Part shown: positions 9,698-19,100 of the stretch, in pieces
Numbering within the stretch: the stretch's first letter is position 1
Layout: each line of letters begins with the position of its first letter
Source: Pseudocitrobacter faecalis
GTDB taxonomy: Bacteria > Pseudomonadota > Gammaproteobacteria > Enterobacterales > Enterobacteriaceae
Direction: 5' to 3'
NCBI GenBank assembly: GCA_003315335.1
Contig: QNRL01000010.1
Coordinates: forward strand, 1 to 64,000
Length of the DNA stretch: 64,000 nucleotides
Program-made: the position numbers and the translations under genes
Notes under the pieces: generated by a model
Databases searched by the model: none
What the model was told of the DNA's origin: nothing
What the model saw: the letters and a program-made list of their open reading frames with translations, nothing else

Positions 9698-10309
9698 ATG
9701 ATTAGGCAGGGCTTTATACTCACAACCGCAATGCTTTTGAGTGGATGCGGATATCATTTCGCAAACCAGGTAGATGCGTACGATCTAATGCCTCGTCCTG
9801 TTACAAATAAAAGGTTTCAGATAGTCCCTCCGGACGAAAGTATTCAGTCCAGAATGTTTTCAGGCCGTTTTGCTGATGGATTAGCAAAAAAAGGAGTCAT
9901 TATTTCCACTCACCAGCCAGATTATGTGCTCAGGTTCCGAATCAGCAGCTCACAGGAGAACATGCAGTATAGCGAGCAGCTTCTTACTGGGGTGACAGGC
10001 TACGTTGTAGATAAAAAGACAACGAGAACTGACAAGCATGGCGAATTGCATACTGACTATGACTACAAGCCAGTCGATGGGGTAATAGGCACTGAGACGA
10101 TGTCGCAGATGCACTATATGCGACAGCTGGATGTCGAGGTATACCCGTCAGCGAAAGGAGCAAAGCAGGTTCTGAAAGTGAGTATGCAAAGCAATGCACC
10201 TGTGCCGTCAGACAGCATTGCTTATTCAGCAATGATCGACGCCTTTACTGATAAATTTGATGCGCCGCTGCGTTCCGGAAATTATGTTGCAGTGATCCCC
10301 TGGAACTGA
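9698..10309 (+). CDS. Putative outer-membrane lipoprotein
   Basis: This 203-residue protein begins with a lipoprotein signal peptide; the lipobox L-S-G-C places the lipidated cysteine at residue 17. The start ATG follows GGAGATTAAAGG. The mature part is about 187 residues, soluble and probably periplasmic. It lies convergent to a small inner-membrane protein gene (10369-10791). IncHI1 entry exclusion has been described as needing two such envelope proteins (EexA and EexB), but I cannot match these genes to them from sequence alone. Confidence 0.75.
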   Translation: MIRQGFILTTAMLLSGCGYHFANQVDAYDLMPRPVTNKRFQIVPPDESIQSRMFSGRFADGLAKKGVIISTHQPDYVLRFRISSSQENMQYSEQLLTGVTGYVVDKKTTRTDKHGELHTDYDYKPVDGVIGTETMSQMHYMRQLDVEVYPSAKGAKQVLKVSMQSNAPVPSDSIAYSAMIDAFTDKFDAPLRSGNYVAVIPWN

Positions 10310-10336
10310 AAGCAGACGGCGGGAAGAGAATGTTCA

Positions 10337-10347
10337 AAAGTGACTTT
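10337..10347. repeat. Dispersed palindrome site 2, AAAGTGACTTT
   Basis: Copy with central G. The symmetry extends to 15 bp (CAAAAGTGACTTTTG). It lies in the 60-bp convergent gap between the lipoprotein gene and the next gene. Confidence 0.8.
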
Positions 10348-10368
10348 TGGACACGCACATTAACGTGG

Positions 10369-10791
10369 CTATCGCCCTCCCCCATTAAAATCATAAAGTC
10401 GGTAAAGATCGCCCATCGTGATGGAATTGGGCTTATTAATGAACAGATACTGTAACTGTTCTTTATGTTGAGTACTGGCAGCTGCATTCATAAGCACTTC
10501 CAGGTAGAACTTGTAGCCTATGCTTCGCTCTGAATACATATACTGGAACTGCATCAGTAAAATGCCTGACATAACATACAACAGCAGCAGACTGAGTAAT
10601 ACAGTGCTATCAGGCTGTTCCAGTGCCATACTGACATACCCTGAACCCAGAATGCACAGAAGCCACCCCGTCATTAGAGCAGGCACCCTACGACTCAGAC
10701 GTTTATAACAACGTTTTATTACGGGATCCCGGAGATACTTTTTGTCAGGTATCCCCGTTGCTCTGATGACGAAGCTACTGAGTATCGACAT
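10369..10791 (-). CDS. Small inner-membrane protein, unknown
   Basis: 140 residues with two adjacent hydrophobic segments at about residues 38-57 and 62-84, and basic N-terminal and polar C-terminal tails. The N-terminus is rich in Arg and Lys (positive-inside), suggesting both tails are cytoplasmic. It is 33 bp downstream of the exported protein gene at 10825 on the same strand, so they may be co-transcribed with dsbC. Function unknown. Confidence 0.65.
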   Translation of the reverse strand: MSILSSFVIRATGIPDKKYLRDPVIKRCYKRLSRRVPALMTGWLLCILGSGYVSMALEQPDSTVLLSLLLLYVMSGILLMQFQYMYSERSIGYKFYLEVLMNAAASTQHKEQLQYLFINKPNSITMGDLYRLYDFNGGGR

Positions 10792-10824
10792 CTTTTTTCC
10801 TTCTGGACGCTCTCAGTCAATAAA

Positions 10825-11223
10825 TCAGGCCAGGCGCTCATTGAAAGCTACCACGAGCTGCGAATCGGGATTTTTTACCAGTTCGGGCCGGATAACTTTT
10901 AGTTGCCTCGTTGGGGCGAGCTCATCTGTAGGCCTGATGGTGGTATTACCCGGCCCCTTGCGGGTACTGTCGGTGTTTACCTTGAGCTTTTTATTTCCCA
11001 GGTAGCTTTCCATCTTTTTAGAGATGGTGTCACCTGTGGTCGCAACACCAGAGAGTTCCTTTAGATGTTCACCTTTATCCATTTGTACCGATGACATCAG
11101 AAATCCGATTCCGGGATCGTTTTCCGTTCCACAGGCTCCGTACTGACATTGTGCAGCGAAAACGGGCTGTACACCTACAGCAACCAGCATTAACGTACTC
11201 AGTAAAGTAGATTTCATACACAC
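10825..11223 (-). CDS. Small exported protein of the transfer region
   Basis: 132 residues with a Sec signal peptide (MCMKSTLLSTLMLVAVGVQPVFAAQC, cleavage near VFA-AQ). The mature part starts with a Cys-rich stretch (QCQYGACG) that could carry a disulfide made or proofread by the DsbC-like protein encoded 18 bp upstream. The gene order dsbC, this gene, then the two-span membrane protein suggests one operon. No family recognised. Confidence 0.65.
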   Translation of the reverse strand: MCMKSTLLSTLMLVAVGVQPVFAAQCQYGACGTENDPGIGFLMSSVQMDKGEHLKELSGVATTGDTISKKMESYLGNKKLKVNTDSTRKGPGNTTIRPTDELAPTRQLKVIRPELVKNPDSQLVVAFNERLA

Positions 11224-11237
11224 CTCTTACAGTCGGA

Positions 11238-11248
11238 AAAGTTACTTT
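11238..11248. repeat. Dispersed palindrome site 3, AAAGTTACTTT
   Basis: Part of a perfect 13-bp AAAAGTTACTTTT (11237-11249) between the dsbC stop codon and the start of the exported protein gene at 11223. Confidence 0.85.
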
Positions 11249-11991
11249 TGCGCAGCGCCCATTTGGGTCACCAGGTTTTCCGGGCTCAGCCACCCCGTAA
11301 ATAACTGCGGTTTGCCGCTTAGTGTCACCATGGTAGGAGTACCTTGCAGCGGGATTGTTGAGGCCACCTGGAAATGCGATTTGATAATGTTTAAGCAAGC
11401 CTCATCAGGACGTCCTTCCGGGATAGTTGAAACCGGATTCATCGCTGCATCCAGAGCTTCGTTTGGCTTTGCTGAACACCAGATTTTGGCCATGTTCCCG
11501 GCTACTACCGAGTTCAGTCCTGCACGTGGGAATGCAAGAAACTTAATCGAAATACCGGCATCAAGATAAGACTTCAGATCATGATGCAGTTTTTGGCAGT
11601 ATCCACAGGTTATATCGGTAAAGATAGCAAGCCGGTATTTTTCGTTTGGTGATTTGTAGTCGATGGATTTTGTTTTGGATGCGAATTCCCGGACGCCCAT
11701 TAAAATGGCCTGCTCAGTGGTGTTTACCACATCTTTACCTTTCACGTGGAATAAGCTTCCGGTAAAAATGTAATCTCCGTCTTTGCTCACGTAACTTACC
11801 CCCTCCCTGGAAATCACCGTAAAAATATCTTTTACTGGCGAGGGTTCGACGTGCTCGATTGAAAGCCCAATGGCTTTGAGCTTATCCCGGGCTGCATCTG
11901 GCAGTACCATTGTATTAACCGGCTCGGCATTCATCGTGAAGGCGGTACTTAATGAAAGAAGTAATACCGATGCCTTAATAATTTTTTTCAT
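11242..11991 (-). CDS. DsbC-like disulfide isomerase
   Basis: The 249-residue precursor has a signal peptide (about 1-22), an N-terminal DsbC-type dimerisation domain (about 30-95), a linker and a thioredoxin-fold domain. The active site C129-G-Y-C132 is preceded by FTDIT, exactly as in DsbC, and a GTPTMV cis-Pro loop lies near residue 225. It should act as a periplasmic homodimeric isomerase for cysteine-rich transfer proteins. Plasmid-encoded DsbC homologues are usual in F-type and IncHI transfer regions (TrbB/DsbC role). Confidence 0.93.
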   Translation of the reverse strand: MKKIIKASVLLLSLSTAFTMNAEPVNTMVLPDAARDKLKAIGLSIEHVEPSPVKDIFTVISREGVSYVSKDGDYIFTGSLFHVKGKDVVNTTEQAILMGVREFASKTKSIDYKSPNEKYRLAIFTDITCGYCQKLHHDLKSYLDAGISIKFLAFPRAGLNSVVAGNMAKIWCSAKPNEALDAAMNPVSTIPEGRPDEACLNIIKSHFQVASTIPLQGTPTMVTLSGKPQLFTGWLSPENLVTQMGAAQK

Positions 11992-12138
11992 TTCCGCTCC
12001 TTAAATCGAGCACTAATATTATCACGCCCCAAAATTCCAGAATTTTGCTTAAACGCTTAAATCAACGGGTAAAGCCGAAAGAAAGTCGATAGATATATGG
12101 GAGAATAGATAAAACGTAGATTCAGTGGAGAAATCGTT

Positions 12139-12678
12139 GTGTTTACACCACCAGCAGATGATGTGAAACCTATTCCCGTTCCTGATGAGATTTACACTCA
12201 GTGCATTACGGATGCCGCCCGCTACTTCGGAATTGATGCTGAACTGGTTTTTACGTTGTTTGACAATGAAGGCGGTAAGGTTGGTACTTTCAGCAGGAAT
12301 ACTAACGGCACTTATGATATTGGCCCAATGCAGATCAACTCATCCAATCTACCTGAAATAAAAAAGCATTTCCCGACGGTAACGTGGCGGGTTCTGGCTT
12401 ACGATGCTTGCGCAAGTTTCTGGGTTGGAACATGGTGGCTCTATAGAAAAATTGTTGATCGCAAGGGCAATGTGTTTGAAGGGATTGCAGATTACAACAG
12501 CAAAACCCCAAAGGTACGTGCAAAGTACATATTTAACTTCATGGTAAAGTACAATCGCCGGATCCAGCAGCGTAACGGGATGGGTGAGCTTTATCAATGG
12601 ACCCAGCAACCTCCTCGATACAATGGCCATATAGCTAAAAATGTCCCGGAGCAAAACCCGACTCCTGTTGTTAAATAA
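12139..12678 (+). CDS. VirB1-like lytic transglycosylase
   Basis: 179 residues with an SLT-type lysozyme fold. The catalytic Glu lies in the FDNEGGK stretch (about residue 45), followed by the typical N-G-T-Y-D-I-G-P-M-Q-I-N motif. A late IADYNSKTP matches the usual A-Y-N-x-G region. Such enzymes open peptidoglycan for the transfer apparatus. A GTG start is chosen because GGAG lies 8 bp upstream and a stop blocks any upstream start. No clear signal peptide is visible, which is odd for a periplasmic enzyme. Confidence 0.85.
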   Translation: MFTPPADDVKPIPVPDEIYTQCITDAARYFGIDAELVFTLFDNEGGKVGTFSRNTNGTYDIGPMQINSSNLPEIKKHFPTVTWRVLAYDACASFWVGTWWLYRKIVDRKGNVFEGIADYNSKTPKVRAKYIFNFMVKYNRRIQQRNGMGELYQWTQQPPRYNGHIAKNVPEQNPTPVVK

Positions 12679-12760
12679 ATACAACCCGATATTACAGAAG
12701 ATCATCGAGTGGCTTGGGTAAACCACCACAAATATTTCACACTGACTCAGGAGTAATATA

Positions 12761-13318
12761 TTGTCTTCTTCTGCAAGAAATTTATTTAAGATTCTCTCTT
12801 CTTTCTTGATCCAGAAAAACCCTCATCATGAAGAAGTATGTGTTCATGAAGAAACAACAGCTGGTTTATGGGCCCCTCTCCCTGATTCGCATGTCGTGCT
12901 TTTCTTAGATTTCGATGGGGTTTGCCACAGGTGTAAAAATGAAACCTTTGAGCGAATGCCACTGTTAGAGAAATTGCTGGATAACTGCCCTGCCATGGTG
13001 ATTGTTATCTCCAGCTCATGGCGTGAGTGCGCTAATACAAGTTATCTGAAATCTCTGTTCCGGGTGCCTTATAGAGACAAAATCATAGGTGCAACCGGTT
13101 CGGTATATTTAAAACACGGACAGACTGGTGTGCGGGCTGCCGAGTGTGAGGACTTTGTCTTTTCACATCGAGTTAAAGCATTTATCTGCCTTGATGACGA
13201 CGAATCATTATTTCCGGCCGGTTATCCGCATTTGCACAAAACCGATTATTACACGGGCCTCACCGAATCTGACCTTGCAGCTCTTAACGCAAGGTACCAT
13301 CAGCTCATGGGACGCTGA
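12761..13318 (+). CDS. HAD-like domain protein
   Basis: 185 residues starting at TTG, with CAGGAG 7 bp upstream. The motif L-F-L-D-F-D-G-V at about residues 46-53 is HAD motif I (nucleophile Asp plus Asp+2), followed by VISSSW (motif II Ser) and FICLDDDES (motif IV acidic pair). This suggests a small phosphatase or phosphotransferase of unknown substrate, cytoplasmic. It stands between the transglycosylase and the HNH toxin on the same strand. Confidence 0.75.
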   Translation: MSSSARNLFKILSSFLIQKNPHHEEVCVHEETTAGLWAPLPDSHVVLFLDFDGVCHRCKNETFERMPLLEKLLDNCPAMVIVISSSWRECANTSYLKSLFRVPYRDKIIGATGSVYLKHGQTGVRAAECEDFVFSHRVKAFICLDDDESLFPAGYPHLHKTDYYTGLTESDLAALNARYHQLMGR

Positions 13319-13323
13319 TGAAC

Positions 13324-13334
13324 AAAGTAACTTT
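13324..13334. repeat. Dispersed palindrome site 4, AAAGTAACTTT
   Basis: Perfect copy 6 bp after the HAD gene stop and about 110 bp before the HNH toxin start, where an operator for the toxin operon would sit. Confidence 0.85.
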
Positions 13335-13441
13335 CCTTTTACCCTGTCACTGCTGATCTCGTACGCCCATCCACTTTAGGATTGATTGTTTTATACCATA
13401 CGCAATAATGTCTCATATGAATTCGACAAGAAAGGGACATT

Positions 13442-14503
13442 ATGCTGCATCACTGTCAGGCTAAGTCACTGGATGACATATACCTTGAGGATATTCCCCA
13501 CATCATACATCCGGCCACGGCGGTACATGACCTCGAAGATACCGCCCTGCCAAACCGGATTATTCAGGAATGGAATTTACCGCAGGGATATACACAGTTT
13601 GTCAGCCGGTATCACCAGTTCCACCATCAACGCCCCTGGCTCGCTTACCGCGATACGCTTGACGACATCAGATACGGTAAGATCGTTCTGCTTAGAAAAG
13701 ACATAACCGGCAATGCCGGGCCGGGGGTTATATCAAATGGCAACCTACGCAATGACCTGCCCCTGTCCCTCTTTACCCGTCTGCGCGATATCATCTCTCG
13801 TCAGTTGAAACGCCCGGGGTATTACGTTCGATCAACGACACCAGCACAGCACGCCCAATCAACAAAAACCATTAATTCCAAAGCGGCTGGTCGTCTTCTC
13901 GCAGCTGGCGGGCTTTATAATGGAAATGTGGAGGGATTTCGACATACGGCTGAACAACTTGGCGGCGAAGCTGTTGAAGGCTATGACCAGGTATTGAACG
14001 AAACAACTTCAGGTATGCTGGTTGCAGCGGCTTCACTTCTGGTTATCCGAAATCCAAGGTCTGCGGATGAATTGACAAGTTATCTCGGCAAGTACAAAAA
14101 AGCACACGTTTTGCTCGATGATATGAATGTTAGCGAATTGAACTACATGCGCCGAGACAGAGCTGAATATTTAGCTCTCCGTGGACAATTCAACAATACT
14201 GTACGCCCTAACTTCCTTAAATCACTTTCAGACCACCCAGATGCCCTGGCTACGTTTGAACCTAACGATTTGATGAAACTTGCAACAGGCAAGGTCCCCT
14301 CTGGGTGGCAGGTTCACCACAAGATCCCTCTTGATGATGGTGGCACAAACGCTATAGACAACCTGGTACTTATTCAGAATTCACCATACCATTCAGCACT
14401 GTCGAAAGCACAATCCATCATTACGAAGGATCTACCGTATAATTCAAGCACCAAAGTTCTATGGCCATCGCCGAACGGTGTTATCTACCCGGTAGGAAAG
14501 TAA
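13442..14503 (+). CDS. HNH-endonuclease toxin (polymorphic-toxin-like)
   Basis: 353 residues. The C-terminus holds an HNH nuclease: the H292-H293 pair in W-Q-V-H-H-K-I-P-L, then D-G-G, then an N-L-V-L-I stretch (Asn307) and His317 in SPYHSAL, the layout of colicin/pyocin-type and polymorphic toxin nucleases. The first ~280 residues are unlike any delivery domain I know: no PAAR, VgrG, Rhs or signal peptide. A probable immunity gene follows after 9 bp. Placement amid envelope genes for conjugation suggests a role in competition or plasmid protection; that role is inference. DNA cleavage is the expected activity. Confidence 0.8.
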   Translation: MLHHCQAKSLDDIYLEDIPHIIHPATAVHDLEDTALPNRIIQEWNLPQGYTQFVSRYHQFHHQRPWLAYRDTLDDIRYGKIVLLRKDITGNAGPGVISNGNLRNDLPLSLFTRLRDIISRQLKRPGYYVRSTTPAQHAQSTKTINSKAAGRLLAAGGLYNGNVEGFRHTAEQLGGEAVEGYDQVLNETTSGMLVAAASLLVIRNPRSADELTSYLGKYKKAHVLLDDMNVSELNYMRRDRAEYLALRGQFNNTVRPNFLKSLSDHPDALATFEPNDLMKLATGKVPSGWQVHHKIPLDDGGTNAIDNLVLIQNSPYHSALSKAQSIITKDLPYNSSTKVLWPSPNGVIYPVGK

Positions 14504-14512
14504 GAGGCGCTC

Positions 14513-15019
14513 ATGAAAGATTTAACTCAACTACTCAGCAGCTTAAAGAGGTTGATGGTTGCAGATCACTACCCTTTAGCCAGCCCGGTAGCCCCGGAAG
14601 TCTTGAAAGACTTAATCTGCAATCCGCCTCCAGTGGAGTGGGCAGATCACAAAAAGAGCGCCTATATAGATATACAGAAACTCATTAAAACCAGGCTTGA
14701 TTATGCCCAAGTGTTTAATGCTATGGATGGTTTTGAGTACAACGGACTTACGTTTTATAACCTTGTTCAGGCAGAGAACGAAAATCTATTGTGGTCAAAT
14801 ATTTACATACGCAACTTTGAAGCACGAGACAATGAAATCTACGTTGACCCAAATCTCACTGATAAGGTGTTAATCGGAGAAGATGGCATGTCACTTTTCG
14901 CTTATAGTTTTGCAGACGACTGCTTTCAGATAAGAGACAAAGCATCTACTGATTATGTTATTGAATCTCATACAGAGTTTGATAGATTTTTGTCTTCACT
15001 GATTCAAACCGTCAGTTGA
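14513..15019 (+). CDS. Probable immunity protein (SMI1/KNR4 or YrhA-like)
   Basis: 168 residues, acidic and soluble, with many aromatic residues. The region F-E-Y-N-G-L-T-F-Y-N followed by ...D-G-M-S-L-F-A-Y recalls SUKH/YrhA-type immunity proteins, which bind and block nuclease toxins. It starts 9 bp after the HNH toxin with a GAGG ribosome binding site, and a strong terminator follows. The family call is tentative; the role as immunity partner rests mainly on position. Confidence 0.65.
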   Translation: MKDLTQLLSSLKRLMVADHYPLASPVAPEVLKDLICNPPPVEWADHKKSAYIDIQKLIKTRLDYAQVFNAMDGFEYNGLTFYNLVQAENENLLWSNIYIRNFEARDNEIYVDPNLTDKVLIGEDGMSLFAYSFADDCFQIRDKASTDYVIESHTEFDRFLSSLIQTVS

Positions 15020-15049
15020 ATGTTCCGCAAGAGCGGTACTTCTGAAAAA

Positions 15050-15078
15050 AAGGCCGCAAACACATACTTTGCGGCCTT
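15050..15078. terminator. Strong stem-loop terminator
   Basis: Perfect 11-base arms (AAGGCCGCAAA and TTTGCGGCCTT) around a 7-base loop, with an A run before and a T-rich tail after. It separates the plus-strand toxin/immunity genes from the minus-strand trhG and can work in both directions. Confidence 0.85.
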
Positions 15079-15120
15079 AATTGTTTAGCAGTAATTTACA
15101 ATCTATTGATAGTCATTTCA

Positions 15121-15150
15121 GGAGGTTATATTCAACCTCCCTTATTTTTT
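15121..15150 (+). terminator. Second stem-loop with T run
   Basis: GGAGGTT and AACCTCC pair around a 6-base loop, followed on the plus strand by CTTATTTTTT. It backs up the preceding terminator; the T run overlaps the end of trhG. Confidence 0.6.
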
Positions 15151-18100
15151 ATTTTCATTAAGCCACTGATCCGCTTTATCGACACGTGACTGGTAAGGCT
15201 CATTTGTGTTGCTCAGCTCTGACTTCATGTACTGAATGAATTCATCTGCTTTCTGAGGCCCAAAGCGTGGGTCATCCGTCAATTGCTGCCGGATAGCCCT
15301 TTCAGAGTTCTGCGCTGCATTCGCATAAGTCGAAACGCCGTCGCTGCTAATACTCTGATACCGGTCACTTACAGCTGCGACGCCATCAGACATCTGCATG
15401 TGATTAAGGACTTTACCCTGGAGAGAATCAGGCATATTTGCAGGGTTAGAGGCATCATTTGCTATCGATGTCTGGGTTTGAAGGATGCCCGCTCCCGTAA
15501 GCATCTCATTTACCGGTTTCGCCCCAACGCTGGTTAGCGTATCCGAAACAAATTGCTGGCCCCCGAGTAGCGCACCAGAAATCGCGCCCCGCTCAGTGTT
15601 GGCCTCTATCTTTTCCCCAACCAAGCGATCTGTGACGGTCTGAGTGCGGTTACCAACGAGACCACCGCCCGACCCACCTTCTCCCAGGTTTGCCCGTACG
15701 ACTGACTCAAGTGAACCATCAGCTCTGTTATGAGTGTTGAAACTGCTATGGATGCTCTTAACGTCATTCATACTCCAGTTAACGTTATAGTTACCCAGTT
15801 CATTAAGGATCTTCTGGGTATCCGCTTTGAGCTGCTCTCTTTCGGCACCGGTAGCCATGGTGCTGGCACCATAGGTAAAGACAGCTTGCTGTGCCAATTC
15901 AGCTCGCTTATCGTCCCGGCTTAAGTTCGGGTTGTTGGCAACACGACTAAAGTAGTTATCAGTGTTATTAGATAAGCCACGAACTTGCCCGCTCTGATAC
16001 ATACTGTTCAAAGCAGTGGCTCGTTGATCCATTCCATCACCAACCACCCGACCTCCAACCTTTTCCAGATCGTTAAATGTGCCTTCTGCATTTCTGACAT
16101 CCTGACCCGAATTGACGACTTTCTCTACACCCTGATTATTCAGTACAGGTCCATTCTTTTCGAGAGAATTAAGCACATTCCTTTCTTCATCAGAATAAGT
16201 GCGGCCCACGTTGTTGTTATGTATTCCCTGAATATCGCCTTTGCCCGCGTTATCAAGGTTATACGGAGTAAAGCCAGCTTCACTTTTTCCAGGGACATGC
16301 TGTGTCGCGTCCTGAGCGTTGGAGGAAAGACCGAGTTTAGCCTGCGAATCTACACTTCCACCCAGTTCCCCTACGCGTGACGCACTCATCACGCCAGACG
16401 TATTTACGCTGTCAGGAGTTCTATCCTGTGCCTGAGTGATAGTATTAATTCCTGACCCGTCACCTGAAATTCTGTCGAGCTGATTGGTGATAGGTAGCAG
16501 CTGCTGTGCATTACCACCGAAGTCGGAAACCAGACTTTTAAGCAGGCTGGAGGTTTCACGGAGATCCTGTTTATTACTTTCGGCCGTCTCTCCCCGGGCG
16601 GTATCAATCGCAATTTTTTGCTCACTGAAATCTCGGGTTGCAGCCACAAGCGCGTCAGTACGTTGAAGCTGCGATCCAAGCTGATTACTGGCCTTGAAGG
16701 TATCGTTATAGGAGTTGAATTTCTCCATAAACGCATTCTCATCCAGCCCATTCTTACGAGCAAAATTCCTTACATCATCATCACTGAAGTTTTTGTTGCG
16801 AATAGAATCGGAGAACCTGTCCAGGTTAATGCTTTGTTTAGAATCAAGGCTCATTCCACTATTGGAGCTTGCGTTAGTCGAAACCGATGTAGAAATATTT
16901 TGCGCCATCGTCTGTGTCGCCTGGTTCATTTTCGACGATGCTTCTTTAAACGCATTAGTATTGGATATCTGATCGCTGCTTACCTGAGACGCCGCTTTAC
17001 TGAACTGGTCAGTTAACGCAGAATCCTGGCTAAGCTGATTCGTGATTGCTTTTGAAAGGTCATTTGAAAGCGAGTCACTGCCTGTATTGGTCTTAGATGC
17101 ACCGCTACTCAATTGCCCTGCTACAGCCGCTTTCAGCCCGGCTCCATTGCCAGTTCCAACACCTCCATTAAGCCCAGCGTTGAGAATAACATTTGAAGCA
17201 ATGCTGGCCATCTGAGACGCACTCACCCCATGTTTCGTTGCAATACCTTCTGCTACAGAGGCACCAATCTTATCCGAGATCTGCTTCATTGTTTGCAGGT
17301 TGGTTGAGAACTGCTGGCTCGACTGTCCTGACCTTCCAATTTCGCTCATCTGACTGTAACCAGCCTGGAATGAATTACTTGCCGCACTCATAACTGATGA
17401 GGTTACAGCTGATCCTTGTCCCTGGCTGTTAGCGATACTTGAACCAGCATTCCACATTCCAAGACGGAAATTACTTGAATCAACTGCGCCGCCATCGCTG
17501 TATCCCTGACCGGTACTGGTTAAGGCGGTTCGTGTCACGTCACCAAATGAAGATTTACCGCTGTTAGGGCCATCCCATACTTTGGGCGTTACATGACCAG
17601 TATCCACCGGCGCATCGGGGGTCACTCCCTTAACCGCATTCATCATCGGGTGAATCGACTGTGTCATCAGGAATAATGTGAGTACCGGAATCAGAGCATA
17701 GAGGGCGGAAGCAACAGACAGGTATGAACTGTATGTTTCCGCAAGCCCTGGGAGTCCCATCCACGTGACGGCATTATTCTGGCTGTTGAGGGTGCTCCAG
17801 GTATCCAAGTCGGCCGTCGCGACTTTCTTCACATACGCGTTGACCATTACTGCCGTAAGCGGCCACATATTCACGAAGAGGATAAGTTGCAAATATTTCG
17901 CCGCAGCGGCAACACCATTACCACCTAACGCCAGCAGCATAAGCAAAGCAAATGGAGCAACCATATAAGCAAACATTTCAAGGAATGCGATTGCTGCTCC
18001 CGACAGTTGTAACCACAACTGGCCCTGTGAAGCCATTGTGTTGGTTCGCTTCAGAGAAGCCTCAAACAACTGCATATCGGAAGCCAGACCGAGTGGGGTC

Positions 18101-19092
18101 TTATATTTGCTTGCGCCATTTCTGAGCTCATTCATAATGAACAGGTTCAGGGTGGCGTCATACGAACCAATAGCCTTACCGTACATACCATTTGCTGACG
18201 CCATAACATCAGTAAAGCTTGCGCCGGTAGGTGCACCATTTGCTTCGTCTGGAGTAAGGATGCCGTTTGTCTGTCCTATAAGGGAAATAGTCTGGCGAGC
18301 TTCAGCTGTACTGGTAACCTGTTTCACAGTTGACCAGACCTCATCACACGTACCAGATTTTGAACCGTTAGCGCCAACAATACTGGCAGAGGCATTCTTC
18401 AGTGCGCCTTTCATCGCCTGATTAATCCGGTCCATGCTATCTGCCAGATTAGCTGAGAAAATATCGTTAAAAATAGTTTCTTTACCGGCAATATTTGCGC
18501 TTGAGTTTTGGGTAGCCTTCAGGCAGTTGTATGCAAGAGACTGAACGGTAGCACATACGTTCATTGGCCCTAGCCCGCTGGCCGGTTCAGGAAATGCGGA
18601 ACAGTAGCCCTGGCTATCGCCGCCCCATTGCAAAAACTTCACGAATCGGATCATCGGACCGAGGGTGATGTCATCGTCCAGAGTTGTTGCAGACAGGTCC
18701 ACCGGAGAAAGCGGATCAAACGCTGTTTTATAATCCTTCAGCAAACCCTGGCTTAAGTTAGTGGTGACGGTTGCCATCGCAGCAATAAAAATTGGAATTC
18801 CGTCGACGTTTCTGACCTCTCCCGACTTTACAGATTCAATAGTTACATCCACTCGAACCATTGCCATCATGAAAAGGATCAACCCCAAAAACCAGGAGAA
18901 AAACGGTAATTCATTTTTGGTCGGAGCCTGAAGCCATAGCCACGTTTTATAGAATAGGCTCACACCTGCTACAACGGCGGCCGTGGTCAGGAACTCTTTT
19001 ACACCAGTATATTGAGAAAAGATCAGGGCAATACCGGTAAAAGCCGACCAGACAAAATCAATATCACCCAGGGTATATATGTTGTAATCCAT
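15142..19092 (-). CDS. trhG: TrhG, TraG-like mating-pair stabilisation protein
   Basis: 1316 residues. The N-terminal half is a polytopic inner-membrane TraG_N domain: hydrophobic segments at about 10-50, 60-80, 105-125, 355-390, 395-415 and 450-475. Residues after about 500 are a long hydrophilic Ser/Asn/Gln-rich tail, presumed periplasmic. In F and SXT the equivalent protein stabilises mating pairs and is the target of entry exclusion. It begins 8 bp downstream of trhH, and the three genes trhF-trhH-trhG form one operon. The length is longer than F TraG (938). Confidence 0.92.
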   Translation of the reverse strand: MDYNIYTLGDIDFVWSAFTGIALIFSQYTGVKEFLTTAAVVAGVSLFYKTWLWLQAPTKNELPFFSWFLGLILFMMAMVRVDVTIESVKSGEVRNVDGIPIFIAAMATVTTNLSQGLLKDYKTAFDPLSPVDLSATTLDDDITLGPMIRFVKFLQWGGDSQGYCSAFPEPASGLGPMNVCATVQSLAYNCLKATQNSSANIAGKETIFNDIFSANLADSMDRINQAMKGALKNASASIVGANGSKSGTCDEVWSTVKQVTSTAEARQTISLIGQTNGILTPDEANGAPTGASFTDVMASANGMYGKAIGSYDATLNLFIMNELRNGASKYKTPLGLASDMQLFEASLKRTNTMASQGQLWLQLSGAAIAFLEMFAYMVAPFALLMLLALGGNGVAAAAKYLQLILFVNMWPLTAVMVNAYVKKVATADLDTWSTLNSQNNAVTWMGLPGLAETYSSYLSVASALYALIPVLTLFLMTQSIHPMMNAVKGVTPDAPVDTGHVTPKVWDGPNSGKSSFGDVTRTALTSTGQGYSDGGAVDSSNFRLGMWNAGSSIANSQGQGSAVTSSVMSAASNSFQAGYSQMSEIGRSGQSSQQFSTNLQTMKQISDKIGASVAEGIATKHGVSASQMASIASNVILNAGLNGGVGTGNGAGLKAAVAGQLSSGASKTNTGSDSLSNDLSKAITNQLSQDSALTDQFSKAASQVSSDQISNTNAFKEASSKMNQATQTMAQNISTSVSTNASSNSGMSLDSKQSINLDRFSDSIRNKNFSDDDVRNFARKNGLDENAFMEKFNSYNDTFKASNQLGSQLQRTDALVAATRDFSEQKIAIDTARGETAESNKQDLRETSSLLKSLVSDFGGNAQQLLPITNQLDRISGDGSGINTITQAQDRTPDSVNTSGVMSASRVGELGGSVDSQAKLGLSSNAQDATQHVPGKSEAGFTPYNLDNAGKGDIQGIHNNNVGRTYSDEERNVLNSLEKNGPVLNNQGVEKVVNSGQDVRNAEGTFNDLEKVGGRVVGDGMDQRATALNSMYQSGQVRGLSNNTDNYFSRVANNPNLSRDDKRAELAQQAVFTYGASTMATGAEREQLKADTQKILNELGNYNVNWSMNDVKSIHSSFNTHNRADGSLESVVRANLGEGGSGGGLVGNRTQTVTDRLVGEKIEANTERGAISGALLGGQQFVSDTLTSVGAKPVNEMLTGAGILQTQTSIANDASNPANMPDSLQGKVLNHMQMSDGVAAVSDRYQSISSDGVSTYANAAQNSERAIRQQLTDDPRFGPQKADEFIQYMKSELSNTNEPYQSRVDKADQWLNENKK

Positions 19093-19100
19093 GTCAGACC

